From IMG/VR virus record IMGVR_UViG_3300027985_000865, positions 1 through 23,493 of that record: a stretch of DNA of 23,493 nucleotides. One strand, given 5' to 3'. Below the pieces are notes generated by a model that saw only the letters and a list, made by a program, of their open reading frames with translations, was not told where the DNA came from and searched no databases. The stretch is from a virus. A program made the translations under genes and the position numbers. Positions 16,907-23,373 of the stretch are shown piece after piece; within the stretch, counting starts at the first letter, position 1, and each line of letters opens with the position of its first letter.

Positions 16907-18516
16907 TGACTGTGAAATTTGAAAGCGCGGTCATTGACGGCCAGCCGGTTATGCGCAGATCCGCTACCGTCAGCGCCGGTCTTTACGACCAGCAGACCAT
17001 GCTCTTGCTCTCGCGTCTTTTAAAAGATGCTGGCGCAGATATCAGCAGTGGCAATATGGTCGCTTATACATTCACGAATACCGCCGGTGTGACCATTAAT
17101 AATGGCGAGATTACCGGTGGGGTACTGCGTTCTGTAATTACGCCTGCAGTTGCTGGCGGCGATAACAGGGAGTCGGTCGATAGCATTTTGCCGACCTCCG
17201 AAACGCCTGTACTGGCAGGTAATGCTGACGGATACTCATACCGTAAAGGCTGGGCGATAATATCCTCCACGATTGCACGGTACGCCGGAATATATGGCGG
17301 CTTCAATGGCGTTAATAATAGCTCGTCTGCTGGCAACTATGCGTTCGGCAATTCCGGTACGACTACTAACGTAACCCTTCTGTTTGACGCGCCCCTACGC
17401 TTTGACGATTACACACTTTACACCTACGAATCGAGTGGGGCATTTTACCCTGCGCGGTCGTGGAACACATGGACTTGCGAAGTTACATACGATAACGGCG
17501 CCACGTGGGTGCCAGCCGACACACGCAGCGGCGTAACCTTCCCCTCGTCGTCAGTCGGGCAAGTATTTACTCCGACATTCACAGGAACAATGGTTGACGG
17601 CATCCGCTATGATGTCACTGCTAATAACGGAGACTCGTCAACCTACCTGACAGAAATTGAGATCAATGGCAGATCAATTGACGAACTGATACCCGCAATG
17701 GCGGCAAACTCGCAAGACGGGTACGTTGCAACGGTAGACAGCGGCAGCACTGCCTACGCAGTTTTCGACCAAGCGACTAGCATCGCATGGACAAGCGCAA
17801 CAACCAATGGCGGGTGGGTGCAGATAGAATTACCAGCGGATGTTTTAGTTCTTGGGTATTCGCTATGCTGCAAAGACGGAACAAGCTCCGTGTACCCTGC
17901 AGATTGGCACATCATTAAATCTACAGACGGCGGTACTAACTGGTCTACAATAGACACGCAGACCGGACAGGTTCTAACAGCGATACCAACACATTATGCA
18001 ATTTCGCAGACTGAAGAAGGGGCGATGTACCGCTTAGTAATTGATGCAATGAGCCAAGCTGGTTACAGCGGTGGAGTAGGTAACTGGCAGATGTATGGCT
18101 ATTCACAAACGGATGGGGAGTACCCGCTTAGTGAAGCTACGCCCGCTACCACAAATCAGCTTGATGCGGTCCTTGATCCTGTCACTTTTGATGCGGCCAA
18201 GGATTACACTAAAGTTCTGATTGTCGGAGAAAACAAGGATATCACCGATGGTCAATTAACACTTGCGGCCGCCGATGCTGATCTGACTGTGACCTGGAAT
18301 GAAGATGGTTCGACCACTCCAAGCGGCACACTTGTCTTGAACAGCTCAACCGCCCTTGGCCTTGGCACAACCCTCTGGCAGCTTGACTGCGAGGAACTGT
18401 TATTAAACGGTGCAACCGCAGCAAGCTTCAGCCTGAAAACCAACGAAAACACGGCGGGCAGTTTCCCGAATATTGAGATTACCGCCTTTGCCTTTATTCC
18501 AAGGGAGGAAGAATAA
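16906..18516 (+). CDS. Putative receptor-binding tail protein with discoidin (F5/8 type C)-like domains
   Basis: This 536-aa protein follows the fibre adaptor with a one-base overlap. Residues about 264-399 look like an F5/8 type C/discoidin carbohydrate-binding domain: AYAVFDQATSIAWTS, GGWVQIELPADVLVLGYSL, PADWHIIKSTDGGTNWSTI and a late YRLVIDAMS. Residues about 100-255 show a similar, more diverged plan (DAPLRFDDYTLYTYES, WTCEVTYDNGATWVPAD, IRYDVTANNG, YLTEIEINGR). The N-terminal 80 residues and C-terminal 135 residues are beta-rich and unassigned. DNA at about 17170-18120 uses more ACA, ATA, TTA and GGG than its surroundings, so the lectin part looks imported. The likely role is host recognition at the fibre tip; the ligand is unknown. 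The domain call is by eye. Confidence 0.8.
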   Translation: MTVKFESAVIDGQPVMRRSATVSAGLYDQQTMLLLSRLLKDAGADISSGNMVAYTFTNTAGVTINNGEITGGVLRSVITPAVAGGDNRESVDSILPTSETPVLAGNADGYSYRKGWAIISSTIARYAGIYGGFNGVNNSSSAGNYAFGNSGTTTNVTLLFDAPLRFDDYTLYTYESSGAFYPARSWNTWTCEVTYDNGATWVPADTRSGVTFPSSSVGQVFTPTFTGTMVDGIRYDVTANNGDSSTYLTEIEINGRSIDELIPAMAANSQDGYVATVDSGSTAYAVFDQATSIAWTSATTNGGWVQIELPADVLVLGYSLCCKDGTSSVYPADWHIIKSTDGGTNWSTIDTQTGQVLTAIPTHYAISQTEEGAMYRLVIDAMSQAGYSGGVGNWQMYGYSQTDGEYPLSEATPATTNQLDAVLDPVTFDAAKDYTKVLIVGENKDITDGQLTLAAADADLTVTWNEDGSTTPSGTLVLNSSTALGLGTTLWQLDCEELLLNGATAASFSLKTNENTAGSFPNIEITAFAFIPREEE

Positions 18517-18716
18517 TGACCGTACGGGTATTTGAAAAAGGAAAGATTGTTCCTGAAACCAGTTATATCACCCAATCAGGTTCAGTTGTCCATATGAGTC
18601 CAGACTGTCATTACCTGATTAATACACCAAAGGAAAATCTGATAAAGATCAAAACCATGGACGCCAGAGCCATGAAGTACAGTTTCTGCACACATTGTGA
18701 TTTAGTGGTCGGTTAA
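18516..18716 (+). CDS. Small Cys-rich hypothetical protein (possible zinc knuckle), 66 aa
   Basis: I do not recognise a named family. Its start shares a base with the previous stop (TAATG), with AGGGAGGAAG just upstream. The protein contains CH at residues 31-32 (MSPDCHYLI) and a CTHC pair at residues 58-61 (YSFCTHCDLVV), which may form a small zinc site. There is no signal peptide or membrane segment, so the cysteines probably face the cytoplasm. Its place between receptor-binding and lysis genes gives no firm clue. Alternatives are a fibre chaperone, as often encoded next to fibres, or a small regulator. Confidence 0.75.
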   Translation: MTVRVFEKGKIVPETSYITQSGSVVHMSPDCHYLINTPKENLIKIKTMDARAMKYSFCTHCDLVVG

Positions 18717-18730
18717 TTTATTAATCGGCC
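18707..18730 (+). repeat. Hairpin over the stop codon of the 66-aa gene
   Basis: GGTCGGTTAA (18707-18716) pairs with TTAATCGGCC (18721-18730), 10 pairs including two G-T wobbles, with a 4-base loop. The TAA stop lies in the left arm. An A-rich tract rather than a U-tract follows, so it is not a classical terminator. It may separate or stabilise the transcript ahead of the lysis genes. Confidence 0.4.
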
Positions 18731-18763
18731 AGAATAAAAAAAATTATTTGAAAAGGGGAAGTT

Positions 18764-19540
18764 ATGTTTAGTAAGTTTTATGGTTTTTGGCTCAAGCTTG
18801 CAGCTATTGCTTTGGGTATTCTTGTCGGTGGCGCAGTACTGATTAGTCTCGGTGCAATGGTCGGCTGCACACCCAAAGATGCTGTCAAGCAGGCTATTGC
18901 CGGAAGCGACAACGAGCAATACACCGAAACCAAAGCGCTCGATACCAAATCAACGGCTTTAGCTGTAAAGAATGAAACCGACCAGTCAGACCATTCAAAA
19001 GATAACCGGATCAACTTCGCGCCGCCAGTAGCACTGGTCGCACCAGCCGCACTGGTCGCACCAGTTGCGCCAGTCGTTGCGCCGCCGTCACTTCAGACAA
19101 TCATAACACCAGTGGCCATGGTTCAGGATGCACCTGCAGAAAACATGTGTGCAATCAATGATCCCAATTGCGGCAAGCCAAAACTTACAGAAATGGACAA
19201 GGTTAATATCGAACAGAACGCCGCCATAAACGCCAAGATCGTCCAGTTTGGCGCCGCTATGAATCAGATGAATCAGAATATGAACGGCTTCACGCAACTA
19301 CTCGCTGGTTTTCAGAATTCATATCAGCAGCAGGCCGAAGCCGCCAGAGCCGCAATTGACGCGCGGGGCAGGGCCGAAGCTGAGAAAGAACGTATTCGCG
19401 CAGATCAGGCCATTGCCATTAATGCAGAGAAAGAAAAGAAATGGCAATATGCAATGGTCGCTATAATTCTTATTGCGGCAGTATTGATCGTTCTGGCCTG
19501 GTTCAAGCAGTCACCACTTAAAAAGAAAGCGACCGCATGA
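18764..19540 (+). CDS. Candidate unimolecular spanin-like envelope protein, 258 aa
   Basis: Residues 12-34 are hydrophobic after a basic start and end in GAMVGC (C35), which resembles a lipoprotein signal, although Met at -3 is unusual. A Pro/Val/Ala-rich section follows (about residues 86-110). Then come C129 and C136, a helical Gln/Asn/Ala-rich region (about 145-225), and a strong C-terminal membrane helix (about 229-246) with a lysine-rich tail. An N-terminal lipid anchor plus a C-terminal inner-membrane helix is the plan of unimolecular spanins such as phage T1 gp11, which fuse the inner and outer membranes at lysis. The next gene is holin-like, which fits. T1 gp11 is much shorter. If the lipobox is not used, this is a two-membrane-segment protein of unknown role. 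AGGGGAAG is the SD, and ATGA couples it to the next gene. Confidence 0.6.
   Translation: MFSKFYGFWLKLAAIALGILVGGAVLISLGAMVGCTPKDAVKQAIAGSDNEQYTETKALDTKSTALAVKNETDQSDHSKDNRINFAPPVALVAPAALVAPVAPVVAPPSLQTIITPVAMVQDAPAENMCAINDPNCGKPKLTEMDKVNIEQNAAINAKIVQFGAAMNQMNQNMNGFTQLLAGFQNSYQQQAEAARAAIDARGRAEAEKERIRADQAIAINAEKEKKWQYAMVAIILIAAVLIVLAWFKQSPLKKKATA
19031..19066 (+). repeat. Tandem 18-bp repeat in the Pro/Ala/Val linker of the spanin-like gene
   Basis: GCACTGGTCGCACCAG occurs at 19031-19046 and 19049-19064, a period of 18 bases or six codons, encoding near-identical ALVAPA/ALVAPV units. Each unit also contains the inverted pair CTGGT/ACCAG. Such repeats can change copy number by slippage and so alter linker length. 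Confidence 0.75.
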
Positions 19541-19878
19541 GCGAAGATATGCTAAAAATGTTTCTGGAAAAGATGATCGCCCAAACAGAAAAACAAACCG
19601 GCTTCATTGCGAAAATCCAGATAACCTTGGCAGAGCTAAGAGCCGACCGCCATAAAACACCATGCGAAGCTCATACCAAATTATCCGAGTTGGTTCGTTC
19701 CGATATCGGTGCATTACATGAAAAAGTTAATTCCCATGTTCAGGACGGCCACGCTGAAAACATCAAGGCTACCGTAGCTGATCGGCGCGATGATGAACAG
19801 GCTAATCGTAGCCGTTGGGAAATCGTACTCATTGCCGCCGGTATCATCGCTTCAATCCTGATCGCTATTTTCAAATAA
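19537..19878 (+). CDS. Holin-like / XhlA-like protein with C-terminal membrane helix
   Basis: This 113-aa protein starts in an ATGA overlap with the spanin-like gene. Residues 1-90 are hydrophilic and helical, and residues about 95-112 (EIVLIAAGIIASILIAIF) form a single membrane segment ending in one lysine. That layout resembles XhlA/haemolysin-type lysis accessory proteins and some single-span holins. T7 places its holin (gp17.5) in the same interval between fibre and small terminase, which supports a lysis role. No endolysin is in the window; in T7 the lysozyme lies in the early/middle region. An alternative is a membrane-bound regulator. The assignment is by topology and place only. Confidence 0.65.
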   Translation: MSEDMLKMFLEKMIAQTEKQTGFIAKIQITLAELRADRHKTPCEAHTKLSELVRSDIGALHEKVNSHVQDGHAENIKATVADRRDDEQANRSRWEIVLIAAGIIASILIAIFK

Positions 19879-19889
19879 GGAACTTTCAA

Positions 19890-20162
19890 ATGTCAGAAGA
19901 AAAATCACGCAGCGAAACAATGACCGAACTCTTTGACACCTGCGCCGAGCAGCTGACCGAACGTATCAAGTCCGGCTCATTCAACGACAAAGACGTCAAG
20001 GCCGCTGTTGACCTGATGAAGCTGGCCGACGTCAAAATTCCACTTGAAAAGAATAAGGCCGCTGAAGCCCTGCAGGATCAACTAACCGTTACCGACTGTG
20101 AAACCGGCGAGACTTACGACGTCACCAGGCCCCCGGATTACAGCAAAGCAGTGACTAACTGA
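19890..20162 (+). CDS. Small terminase subunit, T7 gp18-like
   Basis: The ATG at 19890 has AAGGAA seven bases upstream and gives 90 aa (T7 gp18 is 89). A longer reading from 19815 would overlap the previous gene by 64 bases and add a basic, unlikely N-terminus, so I reject it. The protein is acidic and helical (ETMTELFDTCAEQLTERIKSG, NDKDVKAAVDLMKLADVKIP) with a charged C-terminal tail, as in T7-group small terminases, which form a ring that regulates packaging and passes DNA to the motor. Its TGA overlaps the large-terminase ATG by one base, so the two subunits are translationally coupled. Confidence 0.9.
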   Translation: MSEEKSRSETMTELFDTCAEQLTERIKSGSFNDKDVKAAVDLMKLADVKIPLEKNKAAEALQDQLTVTDCETGETYDVTRPPDYSKAVTN

Positions 20163-21925
20163 TGGTAGCTAACCTCACTAATTGGGAAGCGCTCTGGCAG
20201 GAAGAATACAAAGACAGCTTTCCCAAGTTTCTCTGGCTCTGCTGGCTGCATCTTGGCCACAGCGCACCTACGCCAATTCAGATCGACATGGCTCACTTTC
20301 TGCAGTACGGCCCACAGCGAACCTGTATCGAAGCCCTGCGCGGTGAAGGCAAGTCTTACGTCACCTGTTGCTTTGCCGCCTGGCGTCTGAAGCGTGATCC
20401 CAGCGAATCAATTATCATTGTCTCATGCTCAAAGCCAAAGGCAACCGATAACGCAAACTTCATTCACGACCTGATCTATTCAATGCCAATCCTCAAGTCA
20501 TTGCGCCTGACGGTTGAGGATAAATGCGATCCCGAAAGAAATTACCGCGACTCAGTTCTGGCCTTTGATGTCAAAGGCTCAAGGCTGCAACAGGTTCCTT
20601 CCGTCTGGTGTTCCGGTATCAAAGGCTCAGTAACCGGTAAGCGCGGAAGCCTGATTATCCTTGACGACATCGAGGACCCGCAGAACGCAATCAGCATTTT
20701 ACAGCGTGAGCGTATTGAATACCTCTCAACAGAATTTGAAGCCGTCGTCAAGACCGGTGAAGACACCCGTATTATTTATCTCGGCACTCCGCACAGTTCC
20801 GCGTCAATCTACTTGAAGCTCCCGGACAAGGGCTACGAGGTCAGAATCTGGCCGGCAGAAGTTCCGACCCATGACTGGATGGAAGCATTCGGCCGTCACC
20901 TCGGCCCCTGCATTCAACGGATGCTTGATAATGGCGTCGCCCCCGGTACACCAACCGAGCCACGCTTTGATGAAGCCGAACTCTTAAAACGTAAAATCGC
21001 AATGGGCGAAAGCCGGTACACTTCTCAGTACCTGCTAGACCCCAGGAAAAATGACGAGAATTACTTCCCGTTCAAACTGCGCAACCTCATTGTCATGGAC
21101 GTCGATCCATACCGGGCGCCCGTTCAGGTTGTCTGGTCAAGCGACGACCGCTGCCGACTGGATCTGGACGTAATCGGTCACAAGGGCGACGCCTGCTACA
21201 CCTACATGTACGCCGACCCCCGCTTTGAGCCATACGAACATATCATCATGGCTATCGACCCGTCAGGTAAAGGTAAGGACCAGACCGCAATCTGTGTTCT
21301 CGGCGTTCTCAACGGCAAGATCTACGTAATCCACCTTGAAGGTATCGACGGCGGTTTCGAGCCGGAAGTCCTCAGAAAGATTGCAAAACTCGCCTTCAAG
21401 TACCGCGTCAGCCAAATTTACACCGAATCCAATTATGGCGGTGGCATGTTCGACGACCTGTTAAAGCCGTACCTCAAGAAGTATGAGAAATTTGACTGGC
21501 AATGCGGCATCACCTCAGAGCATAACACCCAGCAGAAAGAGCAACGCATCTGCGACGTTCTTGAGCCGGTTATTTCAAACCACCGCCTGGTGATGAATAA
21601 GCAGGTCCTTCTCGATGACGAAGCGACCAAGGACTTCACCCCGTATTACACCTTCTCTTATCAGTACAGCCAAATGACCAGAGAGAAAGGCGCTGTTACC
21701 CACGACGACAAAATGGACGTCCTGGCAATGGCAGTTCGGTTCGTCCAATCATATCTGGCCACCGGGGAAGAAGAAGCCGTCGAGGATTACAATAAATCCC
21801 GCGAAGACGAAGCCTGGGAAAAAATGCTCAAAGGTATCCCAGTTGTCAACCAGGAACCAGACAACGACCCGACAACCTTCCTCAACCACAAAATCAAAAT
21901 GAACCACCACGGCATGTTTAATTAA
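20162..21925 (+). CDS. Large terminase subunit (packaging ATPase/nuclease), T7 gp19-like
   Basis: At 587 aa it matches T7 gp19 (586). The N-terminal ATPase has a Walker A-like loop ALRGEGKS (about residues 58-65), Walker B LIILDDIE (about 164-171) and a coupling motif YLGTPHS (about 206-212). The C-terminal RNase H-like nuclease has AIDPSGKGKD (D366), YTESNYGGG (E422) and HDDKMD (D515-D519), the usual three acidic motifs. All key residues are present, so it looks functional. It packages and cuts concatemeric DNA at the portal. It is the last gene of the T7-like block, and the AT-rich cargo gene starts 64 bases downstream. Confidence 0.96.
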   Translation: MVANLTNWEALWQEEYKDSFPKFLWLCWLHLGHSAPTPIQIDMAHFLQYGPQRTCIEALRGEGKSYVTCCFAAWRLKRDPSESIIIVSCSKPKATDNANFIHDLIYSMPILKSLRLTVEDKCDPERNYRDSVLAFDVKGSRLQQVPSVWCSGIKGSVTGKRGSLIILDDIEDPQNAISILQRERIEYLSTEFEAVVKTGEDTRIIYLGTPHSSASIYLKLPDKGYEVRIWPAEVPTHDWMEAFGRHLGPCIQRMLDNGVAPGTPTEPRFDEAELLKRKIAMGESRYTSQYLLDPRKNDENYFPFKLRNLIVMDVDPYRAPVQVVWSSDDRCRLDLDVIGHKGDACYTYMYADPRFEPYEHIIMAIDPSGKGKDQTAICVLGVLNGKIYVIHLEGIDGGFEPEVLRKIAKLAFKYRVSQIYTESNYGGGMFDDLLKPYLKKYEKFDWQCGITSEHNTQQKEQRICDVLEPVISNHRLVMNKQVLLDDEATKDFTPYYTFSYQYSQMTREKGAVTHDDKMDVLAMAVRFVQSYLATGEEEAVEDYNKSREDEAWEKMLKGIPVVNQEPDNDPTTFLNHKIKMNHHGMFN

Positions 21926-21929
21926 TTTC

Positions 21930-21958
21930 TTGACATGATTCTACTCATATTGTAGCTT
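21930..21958 (+). promoter_or_regulatory. Sigma70-like promoter for the nuclease-like gene
   Basis: A perfect TTGACA (21930-21935) is followed after 17 bases by TAGCTT (21953-21958), a weak -10. It lies in the gap between the terminase stop and the next gene, about 30 bases before its start. A strong SD (AAGGAG) follows. A separate host-type promoter is expected for cargo expressed independently of the lytic programme. Confidence 0.5.
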
Positions 21959-21989
21959 TTCTTCTTGTTAATTTAAAAAGGAGAAGGCC

Positions 21990-22865
21990 ATGGCAAAGCA
22001 ATTTAAAGATTTACCAATTGGGCAGAACGACTTATTGGAATATTTAGAAGGTGATTCTGATTTTTCATTTGAACTGGAAGTGTTTAAAGAATTAGTTGAT
22101 AGGGGTTTCTATTGCTCTCATAATGGCACCTATGATGATCCAGCCACAAAAACTCCTCGTGAGTACGATATACGAGCCCACAAAAACATTGATAGCTATT
22201 ATTTAAGGATGGCGGTTGAGTGTAAAAACTTAAAACAAAATTATCCATTGTTAGTCACATCGACTTGTCGCACTGAATATGAGTCATTGCATAATATACT
22301 TATACATTATTACTCTCAACAACCTCAATTGCTGCATGATGAAGAAAATATCATTATAACGATATCCCCATCAGAATACTACTGTTCTGGAGATTTTATA
22401 GGAAAATCCTGCGCTCAAGTAGGTCGGTTAATGAGTAATAACTCAATAAGTTCTAGCGATGCTGAGGTATACAATAAATGGTCACAAGCAATTAGCTCTG
22501 CATATGGGTTGTTGCAACAGGGTGCGACTTTGGATATGAGAAATATTGGTGGAGAAATTGTTTTAGCGGTTATTCCAATTTTGGTTGTACCCGACAATAT
22601 GTTGTGGATTGTTAGATATAATGATGATGGAACTCTAAATTGCGTTCCTTTTCAAACAGATCATTGCCATTACAAAATTATGAAAAACTATTCGATTGGA
22701 TATAATAATGATCAAGAAACCTACACTATTAATTGTCTTGAAATAATGACAAAGTCTGGTTTCTCTCGTTATCTTGATCGATTGTGTGACGATACAGACG
22801 ATCTTTGGAGCAAAATATTTCCTCAAGGGGAAATTGAACTTAAGTTTGCACAACAAAAGGTGTGA
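21990..22865 (+). CDS. PD-(D/E)XK nuclease-like protein, AT-rich cargo gene
   Basis: This 291-aa protein has the sequence plan of a restriction-endonuclease-fold nuclease near its N-terminus: a helix with acidic residues (FELEVFKELVDRGF, E28/E30), then YDDPATKTPREYDIRA (D60), then a strand LRMAVECKNLK (E77-x-K79). These fit the E, D and ExK catalytic residues. A middle part with VYNKWSQAISSAYGLL (about 164-179) and a beta-rich C-terminal half follow, which I cannot assign. Codon use (TTA, ATA, AAT, AAA) and composition are clearly more AT-rich than the structural genes. It has its own promoter and strong SD, and two hairpins follow. T7 has no such gene after gp19. Anti-phage defence or superinfection exclusion is a reasonable guess, but only a nuclease-like fold is supported. 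Confidence 0.85.
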   Translation: MAKQFKDLPIGQNDLLEYLEGDSDFSFELEVFKELVDRGFYCSHNGTYDDPATKTPREYDIRAHKNIDSYYLRMAVECKNLKQNYPLLVTSTCRTEYESLHNILIHYYSQQPQLLHDEENIIITISPSEYYCSGDFIGKSCAQVGRLMSNNSISSSDAEVYNKWSQAISSAYGLLQQGATLDMRNIGGEIVLAVIPILVVPDNMLWIVRYNDDGTLNCVPFQTDHCHYKIMKNYSIGYNNDQETYTINCLEIMTKSGFSRYLDRLCDDTDDLWSKIFPQGEIELKFAQQKV

Positions 22866-22875
22866 TTTCAATCGG

Positions 22876-22912
22876 ATGCTCTCTACGGCGCTCTGTGGCG
22901 TCGAGAGGGCAT
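22876..22912 (+). repeat. Strong hairpin after the nuclease-like gene
   Basis: ATGCTCTCT (22876-22884), a bulged A, and CGGCGCT (22886-22892) pair with GGCGTCG (22897-22903) and AGAGGGCAT (22904-22912) around the loop CTGT. This gives 16 pairs, three of them G-T. ATATATAAGTG follows rather than a U-tract, so it is not a classical terminator. It could act as an RNA-stability element or a weak terminator for the cargo gene. Confidence 0.6.
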
Positions 22913-22914
22913 AT

Positions 22915-22939
22915 ATAAGTGTCGTTTACCAACACTTAT
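22915..22939 (+). repeat. 8-bp perfect inverted repeat upstream of the 68-aa gene
   Basis: ATAAGTGT (22915-22922) and ACACTTAT (22932-22939) flank the 9-base spacer CGTTTACCA. It lies 13 bases before the next ATG, so it could be an operator for that gene or a second hairpin in the intergenic transcript. Confidence 0.5.
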
Positions 22940-22952
22940 TAGAAAGAACAAT

Positions 22953-23159
22953 ATGGATCTTGAACTTGTCTCAACAGACGACCTTATAACAGAGCTTGAA
23001 AAACGAGCTGAAGCGTTGGTATTGTCTATGTATACTCCACGAGCAAACGAAATCAACATACACTATGATGCAACAAAAGGAAATTACTTCACATGCCTTG
23101 GACTATGCACCGACCTCTGTGCGCAGTTGGCAAAAAATGCGCTAGACACCATGCCATAA
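22953..23159 (+). CDS. Small hypothetical phage protein with LVSTDDLITELEKR motif, 68 aa
   Basis: I cannot name a family, but the opening LELVSTDDLITELEKRAEALVLSM resembles a short helical motif ('LSTDELIEEL.RR') seen at the start of small hypothetical phage and prophage proteins. The rest (NEINIHYDATKGNYFTCLGLCTDLCAQLAKNAL) includes three cysteines and looks folded. No membrane segment is evident. AGAAAG is a weak SD. It lies in the AT-richer segment after the terminase, separated from the nuclease-like gene by two hairpins. A small regulator or partner of the upstream cargo is possible; there is no direct evidence. Confidence 0.6.
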   Translation: MDLELVSTDDLITELEKRAEALVLSMYTPRANEINIHYDATKGNYFTCLGLCTDLCAQLAKNALDTMP

Positions 23160-23270
23160 AAAAATAGGACGAAAATTCGAGTGGGTATTCATACGCACAA
23201 CGTTTTATGTTTCCCCCCTCGTGCCTTCCATATTGCGCCAGACGCTCAGAAAACAGCCGGAAAAGAGGTA

Positions 23271-23292
23271 AAAAGGCACACAAAAGGCACAA
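23271..23292 (+). repeat. Tandem 11-bp repeat (AAAAGGCACAC / AAAAGGCACAA)
   Basis: Two units with a period of 11 bases, close to one helical turn, differ only in the last base. GTGCCTT at 23221-23227 is the same core, AAGGCAC, in inverse orientation. The phasing and the third inverted copy are typical of binding sites for a DNA-bending, replication or recombination protein. Confidence 0.55.
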
Positions 23293-23342
23293 GAAAACCT
23301 GCTGCAAACCATAAGAAATGTACTGATAAGGGGTTATGAAAG

Positions 23343-23373
23343 AGGTTGTTATACTACTACAATATAACAACCT
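23343..23373. repeat. Perfect 11-bp inverted repeat
   Basis: AGGTTGTTATA (23343-23353) and TATAACAACCT (23363-23373) are exact inverse complements around the 9-base spacer CTACTACAA. The arms are AT-rich and no U-tract follows, so an operator or a recombinase core-type site fits better than a terminator. There is no coding sequence around it. Confidence 0.65.

Noticed and set aside
19815-20162. Longer start for the small terminase (115 aa)
   Set aside because: It would overlap the holin-like gene by 64 bases and add an arginine/histidine-rich N-terminus without an SD. ATG 19890 has a good SD and gives the family length.
22866-22952. Integron attC-like recombination site
   Set aside because: The bulged hairpin recalls attC, but the GTTRRRY/RYYYAAC core sites are not seen.
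23089-23370. Minus-strand open frame of 93 aa at the right end
   Set aside because: It overlaps the 68-aa gene in antisense and covers the repeat cluster, with no SD. The phrase RLAQYGRHEGG seemed vaguely prophage-like, but this is too weak to support a gene.
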